This document shows positions 38,594-47,347 of a DNA stretch of 64,000 nt, piece after piece. Position 1 is the first letter of the stretch. Each line of letters opens with the position of its first letter. Under the pieces are notes generated by a model, which made no database searches, was not told the origin of the DNA, and saw only the letters and a list, made by a program, of their open reading frames with translations. The DNA is taken from NCBI RefSeq assembly GCF_010095445.2, contig NZ_WFGV02000012.1, positions 54,860 to 118,859 of the forward strand, given 5' to 3'. The translations under genes were made by a program, and so were the position numbers. The stretch comes from Pseudomonas sp. TNT3. Its GTDB lineage: Bacteria > Pseudomonadota > Gammaproteobacteria > Pseudomonadales > Pseudomonadaceae.

Positions 38594-39895
38594 ATGACCG
38601 ATGTGCGTACACCTGCTGCCGAAAATCCCGCTGTAGACGTAAAACATGAGACCGCGACAGTCAGCAAAGGCTGGAGCAAACACGACACCACCTGGATGCT
38701 GGGCCTCTACGGCACGGCCATTGGCGCCGGCACGTTGTTCCTGCCGATCAACGCCGGTGTAGGTGGCTTCTGGCCGCTGTTGATTCTGGCGGTGCTGGCG
38801 TTCCCGATGACCTTTTTCGCCCATCGCGGGCTGACCCGTTTCGTGTTGTCCGGCCGCTCGGGAGACATCACCGAAGTGGTTGAAGAACACTTTGGCGTCG
38901 GTGCCGGCAAACTGATCACCTTGCTGTACTTTTTCGCAATCTTCCCGATTCTGCTGGTGTACAGCGTAGCGCTGACCAACACCCTGAGCAGTTTCATGGA
39001 ACATCAACTGCACATCGCCCCGCCGCCCCGGGCCATTCTGTCGCTGGTGTTGATCCTCGGTCTGATGGCCATCGTTCGTTGTGGCCAGGGCGTCATCGTC
39101 AAGTGCATGAGCGTGCTGGTTTACCCGTTTGTGGCGGCGCTGCTGTTGCTGGGCATCAGCCTGATCCCGAACTGGAATGGCGCATTCTTCGCCACCGCCA
39201 GTGAAGGCATGCCGATGCCGTTGTTCTTCAAGACCTTGTGGCTGGCCATTCCGGTGATGGTGTTCTCGTTCAACCATTCGCCGATCATTTCCGCGTTTGC
39301 GGTTGATCAGAAGCAGCGTTACGGCGAGCAAGCCGAAGCCAAGAGCAGCGGCATCCTGGCCATCGCCCACGCCATGATGGTCGTGACGGTGATGTTCTTC
39401 TGCTTCAGCTGCGTGCTGGCCCTTGCCCCGGCTGACCTGGCCGCTGCGAAGGCGCAGAACATTTCAATCCTGTCGTACCTCGCCAATCACTTCCAGACGC
39501 CGGTCATCGCGTACGCAGCGCCCCTGATTGCGCTGGTGGCGATCACCAAATCCTTCCTCGGTCACTACATCGGTGCCAGCGAAGGCTTCCAGGGCTTGAT
39601 CGTGAAAAGCCTGCGGGGTCGTGGAAAAGTGATGTCGGCGAGCTGGCTGAATCGTGCGACCGCACTGTTCATGATCCTCAGCTGTTGGGCAGTGGCGACG
39701 TTCAACCCGAGCATCCTCGGGATGATCGAAACCCTCGGCGGACCGATCATTGCGTGCCTGTTGTTCCTTATGCCGATGTACGCCATCCGCCGCGTGCCGG
39801 CCTTGCGCCAGTACTCGGGTCAGGCCTCGAACGTGTTTGTGGTGTTGATCGGTTTGATTGCACTGTCAGCGATCATTTACTCGTTTCTGCCCTGA
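38594..39895 (+). CDS. HAAAP-family serine transporter (SdaC-like)
   Basis: The 433-aa product has eleven membrane helices and the family segments WMLGLYGTAIGAGTLFLPIN and SFNHSPIISAFAVDQKQRYG. E. coli SdaC is a proton-serine symporter, and the gene follows sdaA here, so uptake and deamination of serine are linked. GAGG upstream favours ATG 38594 over the GTG at 38558. No regulator or terminator is evident beyond the LysR gene. Confidence 0.92.
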   Translation: MTDVRTPAAENPAVDVKHETATVSKGWSKHDTTWMLGLYGTAIGAGTLFLPINAGVGGFWPLLILAVLAFPMTFFAHRGLTRFVLSGRSGDITEVVEEHFGVGAGKLITLLYFFAIFPILLVYSVALTNTLSSFMEHQLHIAPPPRAILSLVLILGLMAIVRCGQGVIVKCMSVLVYPFVAALLLLGISLIPNWNGAFFATASEGMPMPLFFKTLWLAIPVMVFSFNHSPIISAFAVDQKQRYGEQAEAKSSGILAIAHAMMVVTVMFFCFSCVLALAPADLAAAKAQNISILSYLANHFQTPVIAYAAPLIALVAITKSFLGHYIGASEGFQGLIVKSLRGRGKVMSASWLNRATALFMILSCWAVATFNPSILGMIETLGGPIIACLLFLMPMYAIRRVPALRQYSGQASNVFVVLIGLIALSAIIYSFLP

Positions 39896-39917
39896 ATCGG
39901 GCAGATAAGGCACGTTC

Positions 39918-40054
39918 CCTGTAGCAGCTGGCGCAGCCTGCGTTCGGCGGCGCAGCCGTCGTAAATCCTGCATTCGCGGTTTGACTTGAACACCGCGTTG
40001 CCTGGTTTCACGACGGCTGCGCCGCCGAACGCAGGCTTCGCCAGCTGCTACAGG
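39918..40054. repeat. Long GTAGCAGC-type palindromic element
   Basis: About 45-bp arms (CCTGTAGCAGCTGGCGCAGC at the left; GCTTCGCCAGCTGCTACAGG at the right) flank a 45-base centre. The arms share GTTCGGCGGCGCAGCCGTCG with its complement. The same architecture recurs at 56861-56994. The remainder of the 346-bp gap, 40055-40241, has only a small CCCTGT/ACAGGG hairpin. Confidence 0.9.
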
Positions 40055-40241
40055 TCGGGTTACCGCCCGCTAACTGATTAGTCAGCTAGCCCGCCGCATT
40101 GAGATTATTGTCCGACAATCTTTCCGGCATGCCCCTTGCTACATCCCTGTAGGAAACAGGGAATGCCAATGGTCCGGTATTGCGAACCAACATGATCATG
40201 GCCGGTCAACAACTGCACGTTCAATCAGGCGGTGACGCATC

Positions 40242-40559
40242 ATGGACAACCCTTTTCAGCTCATTACCGATGCCTTTGCACCGGATTATCAGATCAACCT
40301 GAGCATTCAGGGTCTGGACGGCAGCATCATGCTGACCTTGTCCAACAGTGGTCGTGTGGTGGCCAAACGGATGATCAGCGCCGAGCAGCGTAATGATCCC
40401 AAACGCCTGAAGCGTCTGGTGCAGAGCATCCAGTTTGGCATCGCCATCGAGCAAGGCCACAGTGCAATGGCGATTCTTGAAGCGATGACAGACGGCGACA
40501 ATCGCAACCTGCCGCCGCCCCTCATCAAAGGTCAGCCCCGCCCCGCCATGGGGATTTAA
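40242..40559 (+). CDS. DUF3509 protein
   Basis: The 105-aa product begins MDNPFQLITDAFAPDYQIN, followed by a short beta stretch (LDGSIMLTLSNSGRVVAKRM) and a helical segment (RLKRLVQSIQFGIAIEQGHS). This small soluble family is largely confined to Pseudomonas and has no known function. The 3' end overlaps the convergent psiE gene by 4 bp. Confidence 0.78.
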   Translation: MDNPFQLITDAFAPDYQINLSIQGLDGSIMLTLSNSGRVVAKRMISAEQRNDPKRLKRLVQSIQFGIAIEQGHSAMAILEAMTDGDNRNLPPPLIKGQPRPAMGI

Positions 40560-41056
40560 AGCTCGCCCTTCTCTACTTCAGGATGCTCGCTGGAACCCGC
40601 ACCCACCTTGCGTTGCGGGTGCTCGATCTTCACCGAAGGAAACTGCGACGAGGCGTAACGCACCACCAGAATCGCGAAGGCCAGCAGCAGAATGCCGCCG
40701 CACAGGTAGATGATTCCGACGTCCGGCGGATTGTGGTGCGAGACGTTGGAGATCAGCAGCCGCGTCAGTGCAGTGATCGCTACGTAGATCAGGAAGCGCA
40801 CGGGCATGTGGTTGGTCTTGAAATAAATCCCGACCATCGCCCCCAGTTCCAGGTAGATGAACAGCAGCAAGATGTCATCAATCTTGATGTGCCCCTCTTC
40901 GATCATCCCCAGAAATTCCATCACCGCGGCATACGCGGTCACCGCACCGATGGCGAACAGCGCCAGGTAGTGGAACGTCTCAACGAAGAGATTGCCGAGG
41001 GATTCGGCCAGTTGATGCACGTTCTGCCGCAGCTTCTCGACCCAATTGATTTTCAC
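40556..41056 (-). CDS. psiE: PsiE-family phosphate-starvation-inducible membrane protein
   Basis: The 166-aa product has four membrane helices (FHYLALFAIGAVTAYAAVME, ILLLFIYLELGAMVGIYF, FLIYVAITALTRLLI, IIYLCGGILLLAFAILVVRY), the layout of PsiE. In E. coli psiE is induced by phosphate starvation; its function is unknown. No Pho box was confirmed upstream. The 307-bp gap on its 5' side holds a REP half-element and the LexA box of the next gene. Confidence 0.85.
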   Translation of the reverse strand: MKINWVEKLRQNVHQLAESLGNLFVETFHYLALFAIGAVTAYAAVMEFLGMIEEGHIKIDDILLLFIYLELGAMVGIYFKTNHMPVRFLIYVAITALTRLLISNVSHHNPPDVGIIYLCGGILLLAFAILVVRYASSQFPSVKIEHPQRKVGAGSSEHPEVEKGEL

Positions 41057-41199
41057 GATGTTTCTTCCTTAGGTCGGTTCGACCGGATGATGCGGGTTGG
41101 ACGTGACGGTTGTTCTGCATGCAGAAAAAAGGCCAGAGGCTGTTGGGTGAGATGGCGATGGGCTGCTATTGGACACTTTTGGGGTGGATTCGCGGTCCT

Positions 41200-41227
41200 C
41201 ATCGCGAGCAAGCTCGGCTCCCACAGG
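41200..41227. repeat. Solitary REP element
   Basis: CATCGCGAGCAAGCTCGGCT then CCCACAGG, upstream of psiE and yebG. Same family as the algK insert. Confidence 0.78.
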
Positions 41228-41303
41228 TTTACGCAGACCACCTGAATTCGGTCTACATTGAAAAGCCACTACCCAAAGCGCAGGGATTCGCTTATCCTTT
41301 TCG

Positions 41304-41319
41304 CTGTATATAAATACAG
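41304..41319 (+). promoter_or_regulatory. LexA box (SOS operator) of yebG
   Basis: CTGTATATAAATACAG matches the CTGT-N8-ACAG LexA consensus with an A/T core. It ends 44 bp before the yebG start codon, so SOS control is very likely. Confidence 0.88.
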
Positions 41320-41363
41320 TGGTCGAATAAGACAACTTAATGTGAAGGCATGTGAGGTGGTGA

Positions 41364-41714
41364 ATGGCCGTCGAAGTGGTATACCGCAGCAGCCGAGATC
41401 TGGAGCGCTTGTTCATGGATAAAGCCGAAGCTGACCGTCATGACAAAATGCTCGAACTGGCCGAGTTGCTGGCCGAAGTGTTGCAAAAAGCTGTTCCGTC
41501 CCTGACCGAACAGCAAGTGGAAGAAGCCGGGATCTACATGGCGAAGAACCGCGATGTGTTCGCCAAAGCGTTCAAGAGCCAGCCGGATGCCCTTTCCGAG
41601 CTGTTGAGCGCGCCTGTTGAAGTCGTTGCACCGGTTGAAGTTGCCGACGTCGCCGAACCGGCTGAAACCGTTACGCCGACCAAGCCTGCCAAAGCGGCCA
41701 AGACGCCGAAGTAA
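41364..41714 (+). CDS. yebG: YebG-family DNA-damage-inducible protein
   Basis: The 116-aa product starts MAVEVVYRSSRDLERLFMDK and continues with the helical YebG domain (ADRHDKMLELAELLAEVLQK, then VEEAGIYMAKNRDVFAKAFK). A low-complexity proline/valine/alanine tail follows and ends with lysines (PAKAAKTPK). YebG belongs to the SOS regulon in E. coli; its biochemical role is unclear. A LexA box lies just upstream and a good terminator just downstream. Confidence 0.9.
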   Translation: MAVEVVYRSSRDLERLFMDKAEADRHDKMLELAELLAEVLQKAVPSLTEQQVEEAGIYMAKNRDVFAKAFKSQPDALSELLSAPVEVVAPVEVADVAEPAETVTPTKPAKAAKTPK

Positions 41715-41733
41715 GCAGCGCCAGAATTGAATG

Positions 41734-41766
41734 GGCCCTGAGTCAGAGATGACTCAGGGCCTTTTT
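41734..41766 (+). terminator. Rho-independent terminator after yebG
   Basis: GGCCCTGAGTC, a six-base loop and GACTCAGGGCC, followed by TTTTT. It also stands at the 3' end of the convergent dehydrogenase gene. Confidence 0.92.
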
Positions 41767-41779
41767 CATTTTGATCTCT

Positions 41780-42799
41780 CTATCGGTACAACACTCTCTC
41801 CGCCAATTCATTCGCCACCCGCGCTGGCGACCGTTTTTCCGCCTGGGCGTGAGCGAATACCTCGGTCAGTCGTGAACTGATCTTCGACAAGTGCGCCGTG
41901 ATAGTGGTCAGCTCTTCGCCACGATGTTTGAGTGACACGTAGATAAGCCCACCGGCATTGATCACATAATCCGGCGCATACAAAATGCCGCGCCGCTCCA
42001 GTTGATCCGCCACGTCCAGATGCGTCAGCTGATTGTTCGCCGAACCGGCCACCGCCGAGCAACGCAATTGCGCAACGCTGTGGCGATTGAGGACGCCACC
42101 CAGGCCACACGGCGCCAGGATGTCGCAAGGTGTGCTGAGTAGTGCATCGTTCGCGATCGGATGAGCACCGAGCTGCTCCATCGCCAATTGCACTTTGCCG
42201 TGGTCGATGTCGCTGACCAGCAACTCGGCGCCAGCGGCGTGCAGTTGTTCTGCCAGCGCATAGCCAACGTTGCCCAGACCCTGGATCGCCACTCGCAGGC
42301 CTTCAAGATTGTCGCTACCCAGCCGGGCCATCGCGGTGCTGCGAATGCCGGTGAACACGCCCATGGCGGCATGCGGCGCCGGGTCGCCGGCTGAGGTGGT
42401 GCTGGTGACGTGCTGGGTTTGTTGAGCGATGCAGTCCATGTCCGCGACCGAGGTGCCGCTGTCGATGGCCGTGATGTATCGACCGTCGAGCTGGTTGATG
42501 CAGCGGCCGAATGCTTCAAACAGCGCCGCGCGACTTTCCACGTGCACGGGGCGGACAATGACCGCGACACCACCACCCTGAGCAAGCCCCGCCAGCGCGG
42601 CTTTGTAGCTCATACCCTGGGCCAGGCGCACCGCGTCCTCGACAGCGGATTCGTCGTCAGGATAGGTAAGGTAACGACAGCCGCCCAACGCTGGCCCGAG
42701 GCGACTGTTATGAATAGCAATTACCGCCTTCAACCCGGTCATCGGGTCAACGCTCAGATGCAGCGATTCAAGGCGATTGCTTTGCATGAGAGCGAACAT
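41780..42799 (-). CDS. Leucine-dehydrogenase-like protein with a changed active-site lysine
   Basis: Glu/Leu/Phe/Val dehydrogenases oxidatively deaminate amino acids with NAD. The 339-aa product keeps the family layout: GGCRYLTYPDDESAVEDAVR, the first lysine in MSYKAALAGL, the Rossmann segment GLGNVGYALAEQL and the C-terminal INAGGLIYV. The glycine-rich motif that is normally GGGK is GGGVAV here. The codon GTC differs from both lysine codons (AAA, AAG) at every position, so it is not a simple sequencing slip. The protein may have lost dehydrogenase activity. A REP-free 130-bp region lies upstream. Confidence 0.88.
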   Translation of the reverse strand: MFALMQSNRLESLHLSVDPMTGLKAVIAIHNSRLGPALGGCRYLTYPDDESAVEDAVRLAQGMSYKAALAGLAQGGGVAVIVRPVHVESRAALFEAFGRCINQLDGRYITAIDSGTSVADMDCIAQQTQHVTSTTSAGDPAPHAAMGVFTGIRSTAMARLGSDNLEGLRVAIQGLGNVGYALAEQLHAAGAELLVSDIDHGKVQLAMEQLGAHPIANDALLSTPCDILAPCGLGGVLNRHSVAQLRCSAVAGSANNQLTHLDVADQLERRGILYAPDYVINAGGLIYVSLKHRGEELTTITAHLSKISSRLTEVFAHAQAEKRSPARVANELAERVLYR

Positions 42800-42973
42800 C
42801 GTAGGGGCTCCCGAATCACGACTTGTAGTCGCCAGTATAGGCTCGCGCCCGAAATTTGCTGGAGCGCGCCGGAATAAGCGGCGCCGCCATTCAGGCTTTC
42901 GGACATAACCTGGCGAGGTACTGGACGAATGATGGAGACGGGGCTAAAACGAGGCATTCCCTCGGAGATTTTG

Positions 42974-43777
42974 ATGACGCCTCGCCAACGCTTTTTCGAA
43001 TGCCTGCAACGATCACCGCCCGCGCTGTTCGAAGCGGCGCTGTGGATCGCCGCCGAGCACGACAAAGCAGTAAATCCCGGCTTGGTGCTGGAAGACTTCA
43101 AAGACCTGCAACAGCGGGTCAGTCATGGCCTGCCGATGTTACCAGTGAGCGAGTTGGCCCAGCCGTTGTTGCGCCGTATGAATGACCTGGGATTTGCACA
43201 GGACGATTTCTCGCCCCTGCGCCCGCAAGCAGCATTGGTCGACAAAGTGTTGGAACGCCGGCGCGGGCAACCGCTGGCCCTTGGTTTGATTGCACTGGAA
43301 CTGGCCAGATGCCTGGAGATTCCCATGGTCGGGGTCAACTTCCCCGGGCATTTTCTGCTGCGCGTACCGGGCGCCGATCATCTCCTGGACCCCTGTGGTG
43401 GCCGCCGTCTGTATCCCAACGACTGCCGCGAGCTGCTGCAACGCCAGTACGGTCCGAACATGAAACTCAGCGCCGAGCACCTCGTCACCGCCGCGCCCGT
43501 CCAGATGCTGCAACGCCTGTCACGCAATCTGCGTCAGTTGCACCTTTCCCACGATGACTACATTGGTGCCCTGATCGATGCCGAACGAGTGCTGGAACTG
43601 GGAAATGCCAGCGCCGCCGATTACCTGGCCAGGGCCAGTCTCTATCAACGCTTGGACTGCCCCAACGCCGAGCGCTTCGATCTGGAGCATGCGCTGATGC
43701 TCAGCGACGATCCTATTCAACGGATTCGCCTGACTGAGCGGCTCGGGCACCTGCCTCCGAACTCCATCGTCCACTGA
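42974..43777 (+). CDS. SirB1-family transglutaminase-like/TPR protein
   Basis: The 267-aa product begins MTPRQRFFECLQRSPPALFE and has the SirB1 pattern: an N-terminal transglutaminase-like domain (LGLIALELARCLEIPMVGVN, NFPGHFLLRVPG) and helical repeats at the C-terminus (ADYLARASLYQRLDCPNAER). GGAG at 42964 fixes the start; the in-frame ATG at 42929 lacks a good site. The cellular role is not established. Confidence 0.82.
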   Translation: MTPRQRFFECLQRSPPALFEAALWIAAEHDKAVNPGLVLEDFKDLQQRVSHGLPMLPVSELAQPLLRRMNDLGFAQDDFSPLRPQAALVDKVLERRRGQPLALGLIALELARCLEIPMVGVNFPGHFLLRVPGADHLLDPCGGRRLYPNDCRELLQRQYGPNMKLSAEHLVTAAPVQMLQRLSRNLRQLHLSHDDYIGALIDAERVLELGNASAADYLARASLYQRLDCPNAERFDLEHALMLSDDPIQRIRLTERLGHLPPNSIVH

Positions 43778-43798
43778 TTCATCAATCCCATGTTCTCC

Positions 43799-43823
43799 AG
43801 TGGGAGCAAAGCTTGCTCGCGAT
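43799..43823. repeat. Partial REP element
   Basis: AGTGGGAGCAAAGCTTGCTC then GCGAT, one arm of the common REP, between convergent genes. Confidence 0.6.
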
Positions 43824-43919
43824 AAAGGCACCGCGGTCTACAGACTGACCACGTTATCGTTCATCGCGGGCAAGTCGAACCGTCGTACCGCCGGCTCCCA
43901 AAGAATCAGGTTTAACGGT

Positions 43920-44555
43920 TCAGGGCGTATCCGGCTGATTCGCCGGATGAGTCTTGATGAAAGCCGGGTGAGTGGCCGCCAGTGCCGCCACCCGGCGAAT
44001 TCGTGGATACGCGTCAAGTGAAATGTTGAACCGCTCGGCCGCATACAGCTGAGGAATCAGATAACAGTCCGCCAGACCCGGCTCGGCGCCGAAGCAGTAA
44101 CCTTCCAGGCCGATCAGCTGCTCCACCGTCGACAGGCCCTGGCTGATCCAGTGTCCGATCCACTCCACCACCTGCGGTTCGTCGTGGCCCAACTGCCGAA
44201 GCTTGTTGAGCACGCTGACGTTGTGCAGCGGATGCACATCACAGCCGATCACTGCCGCGACGCCGCGCTCGCGGGCACGAGCGACGAGATCCCTGGACAG
44301 CAACGGCACCTGTGGATAACGCTCCTCCAGGTACTCGATGATGGCGGGCGACTGGATCAGCAACTCACCGTCGTCCGTGCGCAAGGCCGGCACCCGGCCC
44401 TGGGGATTGATGCCCAGGTACGGCGACTGGCGATGCTCGCCTCCTTGCGGGGCGATCAGGTTGATCGGCAGCGCCTGAAAGTCCAGGCCCTTGAGTGCCA
44501 AAGCGATCCGTACGCGGTAAGACGATGTCGAACGGTAGTAGGTATAGAGTTCCAT
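43920..44555 (-). CDS. maiA: Maleylacetoacetate isomerase
   Basis: This zeta-class glutathione-S-transferase isomerises maleylacetoacetate to fumarylacetoacetate in tyrosine/homogentisate breakdown. The 211-aa product has the family signature SSYRVRIALALKG near residue 11 and a helical C-terminal domain (VLNKLRQLGHDEPQVVEWIG). It corresponds to hmgC of P. putida. It lies 12 bp after the fumarylacetoacetase gene, as the last gene of the operon. Confidence 0.94.
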   Translation of the reverse strand: MELYTYYRSTSSYRVRIALALKGLDFQALPINLIAPQGGEHRQSPYLGINPQGRVPALRTDDGELLIQSPAIIEYLEERYPQVPLLSRDLVARARERGVAAVIGCDVHPLHNVSVLNKLRQLGHDEPQVVEWIGHWISQGLSTVEQLIGLEGYCFGAEPGLADCYLIPQLYAAERFNISLDAYPRIRRVAALAATHPAFIKTHPANQPDTP

Positions 44556-44567
44556 GACCCGACCCTC

Positions 44568-45872
44568 TTAGCGCGCCGGCAGCACTTTGCCGCGGCACTC
44601 GCCGAAACCGATGGAAGCGAAACCGTCACGGCTGCAACGAGCGCGCAAGATGATTTCGTCACCGTCTTCGAGGAATTTACGCACCTCGCCTGACGCCAGT
44701 TCGATTGGTTTTTTGCCGCCTTCGGTGATTTCCAGCAAGCTGCCGAACTGACCACTCTCCGGGCCTGACAAAGTGCCCGAACCGAACAGGTCACCGGCCT
44801 GCAACTGGCAGCCGTTGACGCTGTGATGCGCGACCATCTGCGCCACGGTCCAGTACATGTGTTGGGTGTTGCTCAGGGTCAGACGGTGGGCGGGCAGGTT
44901 CTGCTCACGCATCGTTTCGGTGAGCAGCAGTACTTCCAGTTCGATATCGAAGCCACCAGCCGCTTGATCGCGCGCGTCTGACAGATACGGCAGTGGTTGT
45001 GGGTCGCCTTCAGGACGCGCTGGTTGCGCACGACGGAACGGTTCGAGGGCTTCAGCCGTCACCACCCAGGGCGAGATGCTGGTGATGAAACTCTTCGACA
45101 GGAACGGGCCCAGCGGCTGGTATTCCCAGGCCTGGATATCCCGCGCGGACCAGTCGTTGAGCAGGCAGAAACCGGCAATGTGATCGGCGGCGTCACCGAT
45201 GGCGATCGAGTCGCCCATCTCATTGCCCTGGCCGATCCAGATACCCAGTTCCAGTTCGTAATCCAGGCGCGCGCACGGGCCGAATGTCGGCTCGGTCTGA
45301 CCGGCCGGCAGCGTCTGGCCTTTCGGGCGACGGACATCAGTGCCTGATGGGCGGATGGTCGAAGCACGACCGTGGTAACCGATCGGCACGTACTTGTAGT
45401 TCGGCAGCAAGGGATTGTCCGGGCGGAACAACTTACCGACGTTCTGTGCGTGCTCGATGCCGACATAGAAATCGGTGTAATCATTGATTTTCGCCGGCAA
45501 GTGCATCGTGCAGTTTGCCGCCACTGGCAGCAGTTTTTCGCCTTGGGCTTCGATCTTGCCATGCAGGGTGCTGCCCTCTTTCAGCAGCTCCAGCAGACGT
45601 TCACGCAAGGCCACGCGTGCTTCTCGGCCCAGCTCGAAAAATGCATTCAGTTGACCGCCACGGGTGGCTTCTACCGCCGCTTTTGCGGCACCTTCAAACA
45701 GCCCGGCATCGAGTGCCGCTTCCAGGTCGAAGATATGGTCGCCGATGGCGACACCACTGCGAGGTGCGCCGCCGTTCACGCTGAAGACGCCCAATGGCAG
45801 GTTTTGCAGCGGGAAATCAACATGGCCGTTGGCAGAGGCAACCCAGCTACGAGTGATGGAAGTCTGAGTCAT
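44568..45872 (-). CDS. fahA: Fumarylacetoacetase
   Basis: This enzyme hydrolyses fumarylacetoacetate to fumarate and acetoacetate, the last step of homogentisate degradation. The 434-aa product has the FAH signature regions YTDFYVGIEHAQNVGKLFRP, ELGIWIGQGNEMG and SARDIQAWEYQPLGPFLSKS, with the acidic metal ligands expected in DYELELG. It corresponds to hmgB. It starts 3 bp after the hmgA stop. Confidence 0.95.
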   Translation of the reverse strand: MTQTSITRSWVASANGHVDFPLQNLPLGVFSVNGGAPRSGVAIGDHIFDLEAALDAGLFEGAAKAAVEATRGGQLNAFFELGREARVALRERLLELLKEGSTLHGKIEAQGEKLLPVAANCTMHLPAKINDYTDFYVGIEHAQNVGKLFRPDNPLLPNYKYVPIGYHGRASTIRPSGTDVRRPKGQTLPAGQTEPTFGPCARLDYELELGIWIGQGNEMGDSIAIGDAADHIAGFCLLNDWSARDIQAWEYQPLGPFLSKSFITSISPWVVTAEALEPFRRAQPARPEGDPQPLPYLSDARDQAAGGFDIELEVLLLTETMREQNLPAHRLTLSNTQHMYWTVAQMVAHHSVNGCQLQAGDLFGSGTLSGPESGQFGSLLEITEGGKKPIELASGEVRKFLEDGDEIILRARCSRDGFASIGFGECRGKVLPAR

Positions 45873-45875
45873 GGG

Positions 45876-47180
45876 TTATCTCCGGGTCGGGTCGAAAGTG
45901 GCGGGCAGCGAGGCCCAGCAAGCGTCGTAATGGGGTTGCAGCTGCGGACAGTCCAGCGCGAAACGGCTCGGGCGCAGCACCTGGCTGGTTTCAAACATGA
46001 AGGCCATGGTGTTGTCGATTTTCGCCGGGGCCAACTCAGCGTTGATCGCCTTGGTGCAGGTTTCGCCGTCAGGCCCATGGGCACTCATGCAGCTGTGCAG
46101 GGACGCACCGCCGGGGACGAAACCTTCCGCCTTGGCGTCGTATTCGCCTTTGATCAGGCCCATGAATTCATTCATCAGATTGCGGTGGAACCAAGGTGGA
46201 CGGAACGTCTTCTCGGCCACCATCCAGCGTGGCGGGAAAATCACGAAGTCGAGATTGGCCAGACCGTGGACACTGGTGGGCGAGGTCAGGACAGTGAAAA
46301 TCGATGGATCAGGATGATCGAAGCTGACCGTGCCGATGGTGTTGAAACTGCGCAGGTCATATTTGTACGGGACATTGTTGCCGTGCCAAGCCACCACGTT
46401 CAGCGGCGAATGATCAAGCTCACAACCCCACAGCTCGCCGAGAAATTTCTGCACCAGCGTGGTCGGTTGCTTGAGGTTTTCGTAATGCGCGACCGGGGTC
46501 AGGAAATCCCGTGCGTTGGCCAAGCCGTTGCTGCCGATCGGGCCGAGGTCTGGCAGACGCAGCGGTGCGCCATGGTTTTCGGCGAGGTAGCCGCGCGCTT
46601 GCGGGTCGAGCAGTTCGACACGAAATTTCAGGCCACGGGGCAACACGGCAATTTCCAGCGGTTCGAGCTCCAGCACGCCAAGCTCGGTGGCAATGCGCAG
46701 TCGACCCTGTTCCGGCACCAGCAGCATTTCGCCGTCGGCATTGAAAAACACCCGCTCCATGGAGCGGTTGGCCCGGTAGCTATAGATGCTGATGCCGGAC
46801 GGTTTTTCCGCGCTCGAATTGGCGGCCATGCTTACCATGCCGTCGATGAAATCAGTCGGTTCAGCCGGGATGTCCAGCGGGTTCCAACGCAGACGATTGG
46901 GGGTCACTTCACCCAATGGGCCACCCGCCAGTTGCCGCTCCAGCTTGATGAACGCCGGATGGTTCGCCGACGGCTGAATGCGGTACATCCACGTCCGGCG
47001 CGCTTCGGCGCGGGCCATGGTGAATGCCGTGCCGGAGAATAATTCGGTATAGAGACCGTAGGGGGCTTTTTGCGGGGAGTTCTGTCCGACGGGCAACGCG
47101 CCTGGCAATGCCTCGCTGCTGAACTCATTGCCGAAGCCGGACTGATAAGCCAGCGCGGGCGCCGTTGAATCGAGGTTCAT
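45876..47180 (-). CDS. hmgA: Homogentisate 1,2-dioxygenase
   Basis: This iron-dependent enzyme opens the ring of homogentisate to maleylacetoacetate. The 434-aa product starts [20 protein letters not shown], with the typical [16 protein letters not shown] region. It has the metal-site segments [20 protein letters not shown] and [16 protein letters not shown] precedes the start. It heads the hmgA-hmgB-hmgC operon and is divergent from the IclR regulator. Confidence 0.96.
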   Translation of the reverse strand: MNLDSTAPALAYQSGFGNEFSSEALPGALPVGQNSPQKAPYGLYTELFSGTAFTMARAEARRTWMYRIQPSANHPAFIKLERQLAGGPLGEVTPNRLRWNPLDIPAEPTDFIDGMVSMAANSSAEKPSGISIYSYRANRSMERVFFNADGEMLLVPEQGRLRIATELGVLELEPLEIAVLPRGLKFRVELLDPQARGYLAENHGAPLRLPDLGPIGSNGLANARDFLTPVAHYENLKQPTTLVQKFLGELWGCELDHSPLNVVAWHGNNVPYKYDLRSFNTIGTVSFDHPDPSIFTVLTSPTSVHGLANLDFVIFPPRWMVAEKTFRPPWFHRNLMNEFMGLIKGEYDAKAEGFVPGGASLHSCMSAHGPDGETCTKAINAELAPAKIDNTMAFMFETSQVLRPSRFALDCPQLQPHYDACWASLPATFDPTRR

Positions 47181-47257
47181 GGAGCCTCCTGAACAGGGAG
47201 TAGGCCGTGGCCTGTCGCTCTATCGAAGAGGTATCGGCACGCCCGGGTTATTTTTAT

Positions 47258-47292
47258 CGTAATTCGATTACGCATAACGTAATTTGATTGGT
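47258..47292. promoter_or_regulatory. Candidate HmgR operator
   Basis: CGTAATTCGATTACG at 47258-47272 is a perfect inverted repeat with a three-base centre. A partial copy, CGTAATTTGATTGG, follows at once (47279-47292). Both lie between hmgA and the IclR gene, where HmgR is known to bind in P. putida. Confidence 0.6.
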
Positions 47293-47347
47293 ATTGACCG
47301 TCAAGCTATAAAGACGCCCATTCGTCCCTGGATCACACCGCCTCCCC

